Origin: Datura wrightii
Lineage: Eukaryota; Streptophyta; Magnoliopsida; Solanales; Solanaceae
DNA: 64,000 nt
Assembly (NCBI GenBank): GCA_035772735.1
Contig: JASDFA010000003.1
Coordinates: 100,354,501 to 100,418,500, forward strand
Direction: 5' to 3'
Shown in pieces: positions 11,951 to 21,948 of the stretch; position 1 is the first letter of the stretch; each line of letters starts with the position of its first letter. Under the pieces are notes generated by a model. It was not told where the DNA came from. It saw only the letters and a list, made by a program, of their open reading frames with translations, and did no database searches. The translations under genes and the position numbers were made by a program.

Positions 11951-13911
11951 CAACCCCACACTTAAAGCCTTGTTCGTCCTCAAACAACCTTCTACATATC
12001 ATGCATATGGAGACTCCCACATAACTAATTTAGCAAGAGAATTCAAGTTATGGCTATAATGATTACGTAAGATACAAGCTAAAAATAGAGCATGCCTGAT
12101 TTGTCCATTGAAATGAAGTACAACTATGTTAAGACTTCTTAACCTCAAGAATCGACTCTCAATTTTAGCAAACTCATGCAAATCAACTGACTAAGAAATC
12201 CCACATGATTTATATCCTTCATTCAACATGTGCCCCTCACGGAAAGAGAGTTACCCAATTTCACACGCAAAAACAATTTTTATATCACAACATGTGTGGG
12301 TACATGCATAGAATTACACTCACTCTCACAAAGAATTCACATGCTTCATGTAATGACCCATAAGCTTGCCCTTAGTGTTTTATTCCACTAATTTAAGGAT
12401 GTATGAGTGTAAGATCAAGTAGGACTTTTTAGGTTGTAATGTAACTCAGGTGCAGGTAGGTACTATTATGATCAGTAATAGTGACTATCTTTCCTAAGCG
12501 CTTTTAATACATCACGCCTTCATTACAAACTTCCCTTCCCTTACTTCACCTTTTTCTCCTTTTAGTTTTCTTTAACCTCTTTTGTTCCCCCATTTCTTTC
12601 GACACTTTTAGCTTATTAGTAAGGAGTTCTATACATAACTTTTCATTTATTTATTTTCTTACTCCCTACTAATACTCACCCATATTCAAACAAGTGCAAC
12701 CTCGACCTTTCTCAACTTTTACAATAGCTACTTTCCCTTCTTTTTCATTCTTCTCACTCCTTTACTCTTTCGGATTTTTCCTTTAAGCGCTTAGGAGTTT
12801 TGGTTCAATTACAAGGATAATGAAAGAAAAAGGATTAAGCTTATGTTGTAGCTGTCAAAGAATAGGCTCAAGGCTCAATGGGGTTAACTAGGATTAATTT
12901 TTCAAGGTAGGTATAATGAGGGATAAAAGTTTGGTTCATTCAAAGAAATGCCTATATCATTTCCTACTATTCACATCCTTCATTTCATTTTATAAACACA
13001 CCAGGCAAGTTCTAGACAATCCACAATAGCACGGAATACTCAAAAACCTTACACTCATGACACATGCTCAAATCAAGACACATTCAGTAGACTCTTACTC
13101 AGCTAATCACAAGAATTCAGAATTAAGCTTCAATCATATTGAGTCGAATACAAGAGCCTAAGTGTATCAAACAAAGTTATACACTTGCATGCTTCACACT
13201 GAACATACTTGCCTCTTACAACCATGTATAAGACATAACAAGAATATCAAGCCATCAATTAGCTACGGGTTTCAAAAACCCAAAACCTATCGACTAATTT
13301 TCCTCAAGACGGTCGTCATCCATCCATCGTCGGAAACAGTCCCTAGCTATGACTAAAAACTTTATATACAGACCAAGGAAAGAAAAAGAAAAATTTTATT
13401 CCTCGGTTCAAATACCCCCCGTCGGAAAAGAACCGAAAAGAAAAACCAACGGGTGATGAAGTCATGCTTAATTCACAAAATTTTTTCAAATTTTTCAAAT
13501 TTCTCACAAGCATTACATTCACCAAAAATCGTTAAGCACAACAAAAATTTTTGAAATTTCCCTCACCCCACACTTAAATCATGCTATGTCATCATAGCAT
13601 CAAATTAAAATTTACAAAGGGTGAGAAATACTCCCTGGGGCCTTTAGGCTTAGCTAACAGCATGCGTTTCTTCGACTTTGCACAAGTGGGTGTTCAACCC
13701 CACACTTTTTCTCTTCCATGCTTGTTAACTTCCTCCTCCACGGGTACTCAGACTTCCCCTCCATCTGCGCTTAACTTTCCACCAAAACCACACAAGATGA
13801 AAATAAACAAAAATTAACTCAATTGCACGAAATTAAAATGGTACCTGTGGTACCCTTGGGTTGCCTCCCAAGCAGCACCTAATTTTACGTCGCGGCAGGA
13901 CGTACCAAGTT
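11951..13911 (-). other. LARD 3' noncoding region
   Basis: About 2 kb of noncoding internal DNA lies between the stop of the LARD reading frame and the 3' LTR. On the minus strand the last bases before the LTR are AAGTGTGGGGTTG (11963-11951), the probable polypurine tract. Just downstream of the frame (13905-13850) is GTGCTGCTTGGGAGGCAACC, a noncoding signature I associate with Athila-related and LARD elements. The block at 12330-12480 resembles the 3' region of the Athila-like element at 22330-22460 and the window's right end. Nothing else recognisable was found. Confidence 0.7.
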
Positions 13912-14859
13912 TCACCACTTTTTCCTCCACCTTGAGGATATGAATCTCACCCCTAATTTCTTTTCTAATTTCCTCTTATGCTCCAGGGGTGGTGGTGAAA
14001 AATTGTAAGGACCAAGCAGTAGATGTTGCCTTTTGAACCTAATGGCCCTTAAGTAAGCGAAGTCATTTTGTCTCTCTGAGTTAGCGAATTTCAAAATATA
14101 CGGGGCTTGGTCCTCCTCTCGACATTTCTCTATAAGCTTGGAAGACTCTATTTCTATGTTGTCAACCAAACTTAATGTCGAAAAATGCTTCGAGTATGGT
14201 CCAATACACCTCAACTCTGAAACTGCATTGTGCTTGACCTCCTTACTTGTAAACGCCTTCTTAACATCGACATCTATCTCTCCATTAATGTCGAATGGGG
14301 GATACTCTATCTCTTCTTCCATGAATGGATTTTCCATAAGTGTGAGCCCATCACGGGGACACTTAAGAGATTCTGATTGTTGGGCTTCCTCCAAAAATTC
14401 ACCCATGTCTTCCTCTTATAGTTCCTCTTGAATATCGGCTAAAACTGTTGCCTGCGATTTATCACACGCTTCAGCTTCAGCGATCATCTCCGTGAATTTG
14501 ATGCTCATCCTTTCTAGAGCCTCTGCATTCTCTTCTTGCTGAATTCTCAATACTTCCATCGCCTCCTGCATTGCTTCTGATTGCTCCAAGAGTTGTTTCA
14601 TCATGTCTTCTATTCGAGCTTGGCGTCCCAAGTCCTCATTTTCAGCATGCCTATATTCAGAAAAAACAACAGAAGGATCATAGTAGGGGCTTGGGGGAGG
14701 GGAATATGCATTCGGACAGCCATCCAAATGGCCATCTTGCCCACCACATATATTGCACGTGTTACAGTGTTGCCACGAGTGGTGTCCTCCACAATTCAGA
14801 CAAGATTCACTAAAATATGAGTATTCACCATTGAAACCATTTATATTCCACGATGTCAT
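13912..14859 (-). pseudogene. LARD single reading frame: Cys/His-rich, coiled-coil protein with one in-frame TAA
   Basis: The start is the ATG at 14859 (MTSWNIN...). An upstream in-frame ATG at 15000 would only add a low-complexity segment coded by the TTTTA repeat. The frame has 316 codons, with a single TAA at 14418-14416 after 147 residues; it then continues in the same frame for a further 168 codons to a stop at 13914-13912. Residues about 20-45 hold paired Cys/His motifs, CLNCGGHHSWQHC and CNICGGQDGHLDGC, which look like variant zinc knuckles. Residues about 75-120 are a Q/E-rich probable coiled coil (LLEQSEAMQEAMEVL). After the stop come an acidic stretch and a basic C-terminus (RWRKKW). 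Zinc-knuckle plus coiled-coil suggests a Gag-like RNA-binding or packaging role, but I recognise no named family. It could be a broken gene, or the TAA could be read through or be a natural end. Confidence 0.65.
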
Positions 14860-14885
14860 GTCAATAAGGGTATACGAACAAGCAG

Positions 14886-14919
14886 AAAATAAAATAAAAT
14901 AAAATAAAATAAAATAAAG
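14886..14919. repeat. AAAAT pentanucleotide microsatellite
   Basis: A run of AAAAT/AAATA units lies just upstream (minus strand) of the LARD reading frame. Read on the minus strand it is (TTTTA)n and encodes only repetitive Leu/Tyr/Phe/Ile, which argues against the upstream ATG as the true start. Confidence 0.9.
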
Positions 14920-15021
14920 AAGAATTAAAACAAACACTAAGACCAAGTTGTCAGCACTTAAGAAAATAAAATAAAAATATAGTAAATTTACACTTAACAC
15001 AATTTCACCAATTGCCTAGTC

Positions 15022-15039
15022 TCCCCGGCAACGGCGCCA
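15022..15039 (-). other. LARD primer-binding site, tRNA-Asp type
   Basis: The plus strand reads TCCCCGGCAACGGCGCCA, identical to the 3' acceptor/T-arm end of plant tRNA-Asp, so the minus strand is its complement. It lies six bases from the LTR end (15046). tRNA-Asp priming is typical of Athila/Calypso-type Ty3/gypsy elements. Confidence 0.92.
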
Positions 15040-15045
15040 AAAACT

Positions 15046-16484
15046 TGTCCGGTGATTTGCTATAGGGGTTAAAAACCGACACGCAAGTGCACGTGGTCAA
15101 ACAAGTAATAAAGTGGCTAAGTAAGCCAAGTATCGAACCAAGGAGACTCTGGATAAGTAAAATTGCTCAAGTATACTATATTCTATCTTACTTCTGAATA
15201 TGCTGACAACACGTAACCAAGAGTTTAATAATTTTTTGTTTATAAATTATATACTAAAACTATTAACAAATATCTACTTTGAATTGAAACTATGGATATG
15301 AGCATGCCAAGGTTAAGAACAAGTAATGAACTTGATTATCATCATAATTCGGTTATTCTTCTCTTCTAGTTGCTAGCCAAGAACATTAGCCAAGAGATTA
15401 AAACTCTCGTATTTAATCTCACTTAAGAATCATAAACCATCCGTCTACATTTCTGTGATCAAATGCAATTTATGACCTAGCAATACAATTCCGGTTCCTA
15501 AATTGACTAATACGGCTTTCAAGTATATTTCTATCAGGAAAGCACATCAAAACCCAATTTTCCCAAATCAAGTTAAGAACAATACCCTATTAATTCACAA
15601 CTTTCCAATTTCGTGCTCTCTCGAGTGAAATCGGACTTTTTAGATGTACATTAATGTCGGCCACACACTAAGGCAGTAGAAACAAGAATTAATAGAACAA
15701 CATAGAAGAAGAAGATGAAAAACCATACAATTCAATAATCAAAATTCATCACCATTGTTCATAACCTCAGCAAGGAAGAGAATTAGCCACTCATTTGTGG
15801 ATTAATCATCCTAAAACAAGTGTTAATCATACAAACAATTGATTGAAAGAAGAAAGAAAGAGAGAAAAACCCTTAGCTTTTTTGTCCCTCAACTGCCTGT
15901 AACCCACATCCTTGCTCCACCAAGTCTGAATTTTGAAAAATAAACCTAAGTGTGTTATTTATAGTAGTAAGACTCTTTCCCGAAATAACAAGCAACGTGT
16001 CACGGAGTGCATCGCGGAGCCCGGCCTCCGTGAGACGCTACGGACGCGGAGGCCCTCTGGAAATCACCCGAAATTGGCCCGGGCCGCACCCTGCCGTGTT
16101 GGCAGCGTGTCACGCTGCTTGGGCAGCGCGTTGGCAGCCCTTGGTCACGGAGGCCACCTGCCGTGGCACGTTGCCAACGCGAAGGTGGGCTGTTGTGAGC
16201 GGCCTGCCTGCCGTGGCACCTTGTCGACGCGCCGGTGGGCTGTTTTGTGCCTCCTCTTTGCCGACATTCGCGTGTTGATTCCGTTTCCAAGCCTCTACTT
16301 CACCAACTCATGGATTAGTTGCTCAAAAGTCATCAAAACCTACAAAACAAAGGCTAATCATGTTGGTTAGCACATATCTTTACTTTATCTAAAATTACAT
16401 GAAAATGTATACAATAATCTTAGATAAACAAGACTAATTTAAGTCGTAAAGCATATCTCGAGCATATATTTTTGCCCGTGATCA
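15046..16484 (-). repeat. LARD 5' LTR (right copy, 1,439 bp)
   Basis: This matches the left LTR almost base for base, with scattered substitutions (for example GTTGACA versus GCTGACA near the start). It is 50 bp longer because of a tandem duplication in the GC-rich island: two units at about 16152-16200 and 16201-16250, both containing CTGCCGTGGCAC and GGTGGGCTGTT. The left LTR has one unit. Confidence 0.95.
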
Positions 16485-17547
16485 ATACATATTCCATTTT
16501 TGTGCTAAACGTATAAATATAATATTTGTGCACTAGAAAACATGCTTATAGGATTTATTCATGTATTTAAAAATTATGCCCATAGTATTTGCAATACATT
16601 AAATCTGATGCTTTGCACTAGAAAGCATACACGTAGGATAGAATCTTATTTGAAACCTTTATACGCAAAGTGTTTTAATTATTATTGGTTTGATTAACGT
16701 TTAATCACCATTTAACACCCCTAAGAATTCTTGACTCCAAAAATCCAAATAGTAATCCAACGCTTTGTGCACATTAAGTTTGGGACGGTAGGCAAATGCT
16801 AGGGCGTTAGTCTTTCTTCACCTAGAGCGCTATATGATTAATAATTAATTAGGAGGGTAGATGTGAAATGATAGTCTGTGCTCGATGACTAATACAAGCA
16901 ATCTAAATGGGTTCAGAAATATTATTTTAGTTGCACGGGTGATCCCACTAGGTTAAAATAACCCCCTTATTAAATGCAGAACTACGTCTGACCTGATTCC
17001 CCACAGGGATATGTAGCCGCCTCTTTGAGGTTCAGTCCAACCTTAAAAAAATTGTATTTATTTGTTTTGTTATTTTTTCCTTCCATTTCATTGTATATTT
17101 GTTATTCTTTTTTCTCCTTTATTCATCAATCATTATTTGCATAAATTGCTAGACTTATATTCCTTTCATTATAATGTCTCAATCTTCTTTTTCTTGCTTG
17201 CCCAAATTAAAGGGTTATTTGAATTTTATAATAACTTAGTTCATTTAATTTGTTTAACTCAATATCAATTCCCTTTGCTCATTCATTAATCCCCACATAT
17301 TAATAAATTCGGCCGGGATCCACAGTTGTGAACCTCAAAAGGTGTTTAACACCTTTCTTTCGAGGTAATTTGATGCCCTTACCCGATTTCTAGTGACATA
17401 GGCTTTTGAATAGATTTTTGTGTAATGAGTCTGGTAAGGTGCCCTAACGCACCATAATTCGTTAGGTGGCGACTCTCCTTTTCACATAATCCTCCGAGAG
17501 TTGTCATATGTCCTGACCTTTTTTTATGAGAAAAATGGGGTGCGACA
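16485..17547 (+). repeat. Ogre/Tat-like LTR, right part with LTR 3' end
   Basis: This continues the sequence interrupted by the LARD (it begins with the ATACA duplication). It holds more copies of the ATAGGATT word. Positions 17005-17045 read GGGATATGTAGCCGCCTCTTTGAGGTTCAGTCCAACC in meaning equivalent to the 'GGATACGTAGGCA...GGTTCGGTCC' block I recall from Ogre LTRs. GTTAGGTGGCGACTCTCC lies at about 17460, and the LTR ends GGGGTGCGACA at 17547. No PBS follows, so this is a 3' LTR or a solo LTR with the upstream part lost or outside. The short open frame at 17062-17289 is T-rich and has no domain. Confidence 0.55.
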
Positions 17548-18726
17548 AGAAGTCATAAGCCTTGCCAGGACAAACAACGATAAAGGTGTGATATCACTCG
17601 TGAATCCCGTCAGGCTGGGGGAAACACTCTCTGGCGAGGCCCAAAACATGAATATATACCTATGGTGGCACGTAGTTCTGAGATCTGGGTGTGCTAAATC
17701 CCGGCTTACTCAGTGCTAGATACTACTCCCAAAGCATGAATATTGCTCATAGTCATGTAACATACATAGTTTTACACAGGATAGTTGAAAACATGAAAAT
17801 CATAATCATACTTGACATAAATGAACTATCCATGGAAATAATACCGCTGATTCGGCTATGATACATAAGCTTGAGATTCATGAAATCATACATAATTGAG
17901 TAAAATCATCATAACTTGAAAATAATAAGTTCGTGAAAGAAACTAGTAGAAACCATGCATTCATAATAATAAAACATGGATTGAATCATAAGAGACATGA
18001 ATTTAGAAGTGATCATAGGAGATTTCATGAGAATTGGGTATAACCTTAGAATTTCTTAAGATCACGCTTCGAGACTTAAATTCATATATTGAGATGAAAT
18101 TGGGCATGAGGGTGGAAGAAATCCCCAATTCATGAACCTACATACTTGGCTTGAAGAATCTTTAACTTGTATTGTAGACCCAAATGAAATGGGAAAAAAG
18201 ATGATGAAGAACCCTAGCCTTTCCTTGAGAGAATTTGATCTTCACTTGGAGGTGTTAGGAGAATAATGAGGTTTAGGAATGAATAAAACCCTAGAATATA
18301 CCATCTTAGGAGCTCAAAATGACTTAGTTTAGGAGTGAAGTACACAGGAAGTATGAAAATACCCTTAATGTCCCGACCTCAAAAATCATCCCAACAGATT
18401 TGATGGGTCACATAATGACTTGTTAGGTCACATTACGGGTTTTCAAGTGTCATCCGTGACCATTGGACAGATTTTCCAACTTTCTGATCGTTCCTTGATG
18501 CGTCCACTTAACAATTCATCATGACACTTAATGAATTACTTAACCAGCCGTTACGTCTCTCAAAACTTTAACTTTTCACCAACTTCTTACTCCTAACATG
18601 GAACTTAATGACCCATCAAGCGACATAATGGGTCACTTGATAATTTGTCCTATGACCTAGTGTAGGTTTCTTTCTTTTTTCATTTCGTGTCTCGAGTCTT
18701 ATCTTAGGGATTGTTGGGTTGTTACA
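17548..18726 (-). repeat. Element C: 5' part of a Tekay-type LTR, truncated
   Basis: The minus-strand LTR starts TGTAACAACCC at 18726 and runs to about 17548, where the Ogre-like LTR begins. The section at 17650-17730 (GGTGGCACGTAGTT...TACTCAGTGCTAG) matches the mid-LTR of A (3330-3390) and I (52500-52550). About 1.0 kb of its 3' end is missing from the window, consistent with the Ogre-like element having inserted into it. TTCGA (18727-18731) would be its duplication. Confidence 0.7.
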
Positions 18727-19760
18727 TTCGACCTTATAAATTGGGATGATGTACGGTCTGTGTATAGGGATTCTAATTGTGCAAGCTCTGTAATTTCCTG
18801 CTAAAAGATGCTTTTCCACTACCCTAATAACTGTCAACTGTCCTAGCTCTCATATTTTGACTTCTATCTCTACTAGCTCATATCTTGTACTTATGTTGAT
18901 GTGTCTGTTGGGAATACACCATAAGTGTAGCAATATCCATCCCTTTACTTAATGCTACTATGGAACAATTCCTAAACAGGTGGGACCAAGCTATTTATGA
19001 AATGACGCATTCTTGCTTGCGAAGTACTAACTAATTCTGGAACATACTTGGAAAACTAAGTGAATCTGAGGTGGTATTCTCTAGCACTCATTTCATTATG
19101 CCTAAGCTCTATAAACTTATCAGCCCTAGCCTTGTGGATCTCAAGTGGTAGAACATTTCCCAAGAAGACCTCTGTTAACTTGTCCTAAACTACAGGAGGT
19201 GCATTAGGTCCCCTAGAATCTTCCCGCACATTGTACCAAGCCCTTGCAACATCTTCAACTAATAGGAAGCTAATTTAGTGGCCTTAGTGTCAGAAACATG
19301 CATAACCTTGAAAGCCTTTGTAAGGTCATCAATAAAGTTATAATGATCCTCCGTCGAACTAGACCCTGTAAAGATCGGTGGATTCATATGCAAAAAGTCC
19401 CAAACTCTAGAGTCGGCTGACTCTCCTTGAGAAGTTGTGCTAGTAGAGGTTGCCACATGTCCCTGGACTAGTGCTTCCACTAACTGAGTAAGTAATTGAA
19501 TCACCTATGAAATATCTAGATCTAATAAACCAGGTGGTGACACAAGCGGTGTAGGTGCTGCCATAGATATAGGTGGTGCATGAACTCCTACCAACCCTTT
19601 TGATCAAATCAATTGAGGCGTGGTGGGCGTCTGACTGGATAGAGCTTCCTTCAACCCTGGGTTGAATATCAATATCATTTGATGACCCACTAACTGTAGC
19701 CTCTAGAGCATTACTAGTGTTGGTTGTTTACCCAACTTTAGCATTACCTTTTGAAGGAAT
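18727..19760 (-). pseudogene. Element D gag remnant
   Basis: A minus-strand gag of a second Ty3/gypsy family, clearly diverged from A/G/H/I. The open part (19504-19259) includes MNPPIFTGSSSTEDHYNFID and ends in LASY. The next frame continues QLKDVARAWY, RADKFIELRH, KFSKYVPELV and RMRHFISGL, the standard Tekay-clade gag capsid order. Stops and frameshifts interrupt it, and it is cut at 18726 by element C before any zinc knuckle or pol is reached. The region 19530-19760 is Pro/Thr-rich coding or leader. A short open frame at 18837-18616 on the same strand crosses into C and is not meaningful. Confidence 0.75.
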
Positions 19761-19959
19761 AATATGTACAAAATAGCTTAGAACATGGATTAAAATCAAC
19801 TTCTTAAAATAGTTCTATTACATGATCAAGAGTAAGAAAGGAGGTAACATTTTCTAATGTCCAAGTATCCCCTTCTTTATAAATGTGGTGCACAACACAT
19901 TTATAAGTAAGATTTTACTATACATGGTTTCACAGAATCCCTCGGACACTTGAACCTAT

Positions 19960-19970
19960 GCTCTAATGCC
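19960..19970 (-). other. Element D primer-binding site (tRNA-iMet type, degenerate)
   Basis: On the minus strand this reads GGCATTAGAGC, a decayed TGGTATCAGAGC, a few bases from the LTR end at 19977 and followed by the family's usual AGGTTCAAGTGTCC leader. Confidence 0.7.
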
Positions 19971-19976
19971 AACTCT

Positions 19977-20360
19977 TGTCACACCCGAACCCTAGGTGAA
20001 GCAGATTATGCTCTACTTGAACACATAAACCTGATATAAGCATACATACTGATGATACAGTATTAATCAACTTTAAAACCAATAAAGAAAGCTAATGGGC
20101 ACATTCTGAGTAAGAACTACATATGCACATAGGAGGAGCTTCTGGCCCAAAGTGTACAAGTACTAACATAACAACTAAATAAAAATACAATATTAGTCTG
20201 TGAAACCTCTACTGAAGTCTGAAAAACTGTACAACTGACATATTATCGGGACAAGGCACCACCTACCCAAACTATCCATATATAAATACCATAAAAGTAC
20301 TAAACTTGTCTTAGCTATAGATAGACGTGGAGCTTACAACTCAAAAGCTGATGTACTAGA
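19977..20360 (-). repeat. Element D 5' LTR, 3'-terminal segment
   Basis: On the minus strand this ends GGGTGTGACA at 19977, next to the primer site. It is interrupted at 20361 by the Athila-like element E and appears to resume at 50056. Nothing coding was found in it. Confidence 0.6.
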
Positions 20361-21948
20361 TGATAATGCTCAAATTACACCTCAAAAGAAGTTTAATGGG
20401 ATCGTTGTTAATAAAGAATGCAAAAAGGATTGGGATTAATCCCACGAGGAATATGGTAAAGATTTTGACTAATTCTATTACGTATTTTTTTAGTTCAATT
20501 ATTTCCTAATGGGAGTTATAATAGAAATAAATAAGTGATAGTATTGTGAAATGGTGTTGTGATCAGAGATATGCAATTAACTAGGGAAGTGTTGCCCATG
20601 GATTCATAAATATGTTCGACTATTGTAGTTGTGATATATTCCAATACTTAGCCTACAGAACTGATAAATTAAACCTCACCTAAACAACTGATTTGCCTCT
20701 ATTAGATGACTATACTCAGTTACCGTATTAGGTCTCATGAGTGGTTCCAACATACCATTTATTAATGATTTCAAATTAACTTTCCTGCAACTGCAACTCA
20801 AGTTATTAAATGAAAATTGATAGTTTCAAGTCTTTGTTGTCTTACCCATTTCCCAATCTCTACTTCTCTAGATTAAAGCAAGTAGAGAATATGGGCTACT
20901 CCTAACGTCGTTCACCGTTACGAAACAATTATCATGAAGGGAAGAACAGTACAAGCATCAGTATTTGTTTAGAATTATTTTGTGTTAACCCTAATTTGTT
21001 ATTTCACCATGGTTTCCACAATCGTAGTTGTGGGTATTTAGCTACTCATGATTATAAGATTAATTGTAGAAAACAAAGAAAAATTCATGAGTAAAGACTT
21101 ATGATGATGAAAGAAATGAAACCCAATGATCAATTGCAATAATAATTCTTGAAAATCAAGCACACAATAAAGAAACTTCTTTCTCTTTCATGTAGTTATA
21201 TTCTCCAAGTCGTGTTGGGAATCTCCAAAAATACAATAGTTATGTAAAGTATCCGCTCTCCAATATAAAATAAAAGGAAAGATATTTGTACAATTAATGA
21301 AATTCTTTCCTAAATTAATAGGGACTGTTGCGCCGGGATGACCTACGAGTCGTAGCATGCTGTTTACAAGTCGTGGTTAGTTTTCGTGGTATGCTTGGCA
21401 GCTTCAGGATCTCTCAGGTACAAAAGCCTGGTACAATTCATGACGAGTCACTACGAATCATAGGTATCAGTGTGTAACACTGAAGTCGTATTAGTGCATA
21501 ACATGAACTTTAGCCATGCAACATCTCTGATGATTCTCCTATGGATTCTTGTTATGGTTCATACTATGGTGGTATGATTCACGCTTTCCACTCTGCGTTG
21601 AGGATATCATGTGGCTATTTCTCTGATTTTCACCATGAGTCTGTGGTATGACTCGTATAGTGTTGCCATGACTTTTAGTATCTGGTCGTACCATAAGACT
21701 TGTACTTGTGCTTCTTCTGAATCTCAACTACGGGCACTAGTTACGGCTTGTATTCAGATGTTATGTCTCACACAATGACCTGTAGCAGACCATTTTCTGC
21801 ACTTTTTTACTTCTTTCCTGCACTTTCAACTCCCATACTTGATTTCCCTGCAAATACAGTAAAAGAACCTCATATCTGTATAAGCATACCCAAGTTCTAG
21901 CATCTTTTCGATATTTTAAACATCGAATGTGTTGTAAACCATGACACA
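20361..21948 (-). repeat. Element E 3' LTR (left copy)
   Basis: Homologous over its length to 48501-50055; both hold AATGCTCAAATTACACCTC at one end and ACACA at the other. It contains ATCCCACGAGGAATATGG near 20440. Near its minus-strand start side (21335-21480) it carries CTACGAGTCGTAG (21343-21355, a perfect palindrome around a central G) and related words, like the arrays in the Tekay LTRs. Confidence 0.85.

Larger units (their letters stand above)
10562..16484 (-). mobile_element. Complete non-autonomous LTR retrotransposon (LARD-like), minus strand
   Basis: This is a 5.9 kb element with two near-identical LTRs (10562-11950 and 15046-16484), a perfect 5-bp duplication ATACA, a tRNA-Asp primer site next to the right LTR, a G-rich polypurine stretch next to the left LTR, and one reading frame. 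It has no protease, RT, RNase H or integrase, so it must be moved by proteins from another element. The primer site and a conserved noncoding block resemble those of Athila-type elements, so an Athila relative is the likeliest helper (inference). LTR divergence is a few percent by eye plus one 50-bp indel, making it the youngest element in the window. Confidence 0.93.

Noticed and set aside
17062..17289. 75-codon Phe/Leu-rich frame resembling a membrane peptide
   Set aside because: It is T-rich low-complexity LTR sequence with no start context or homologue that I recognise.
20356..20360. Target duplication for the Athila-like element E
   Set aside because: CTAGA on the left and TAACT after 50055 do not match, and shifting the boundary by a few bases gives no convincing pair.
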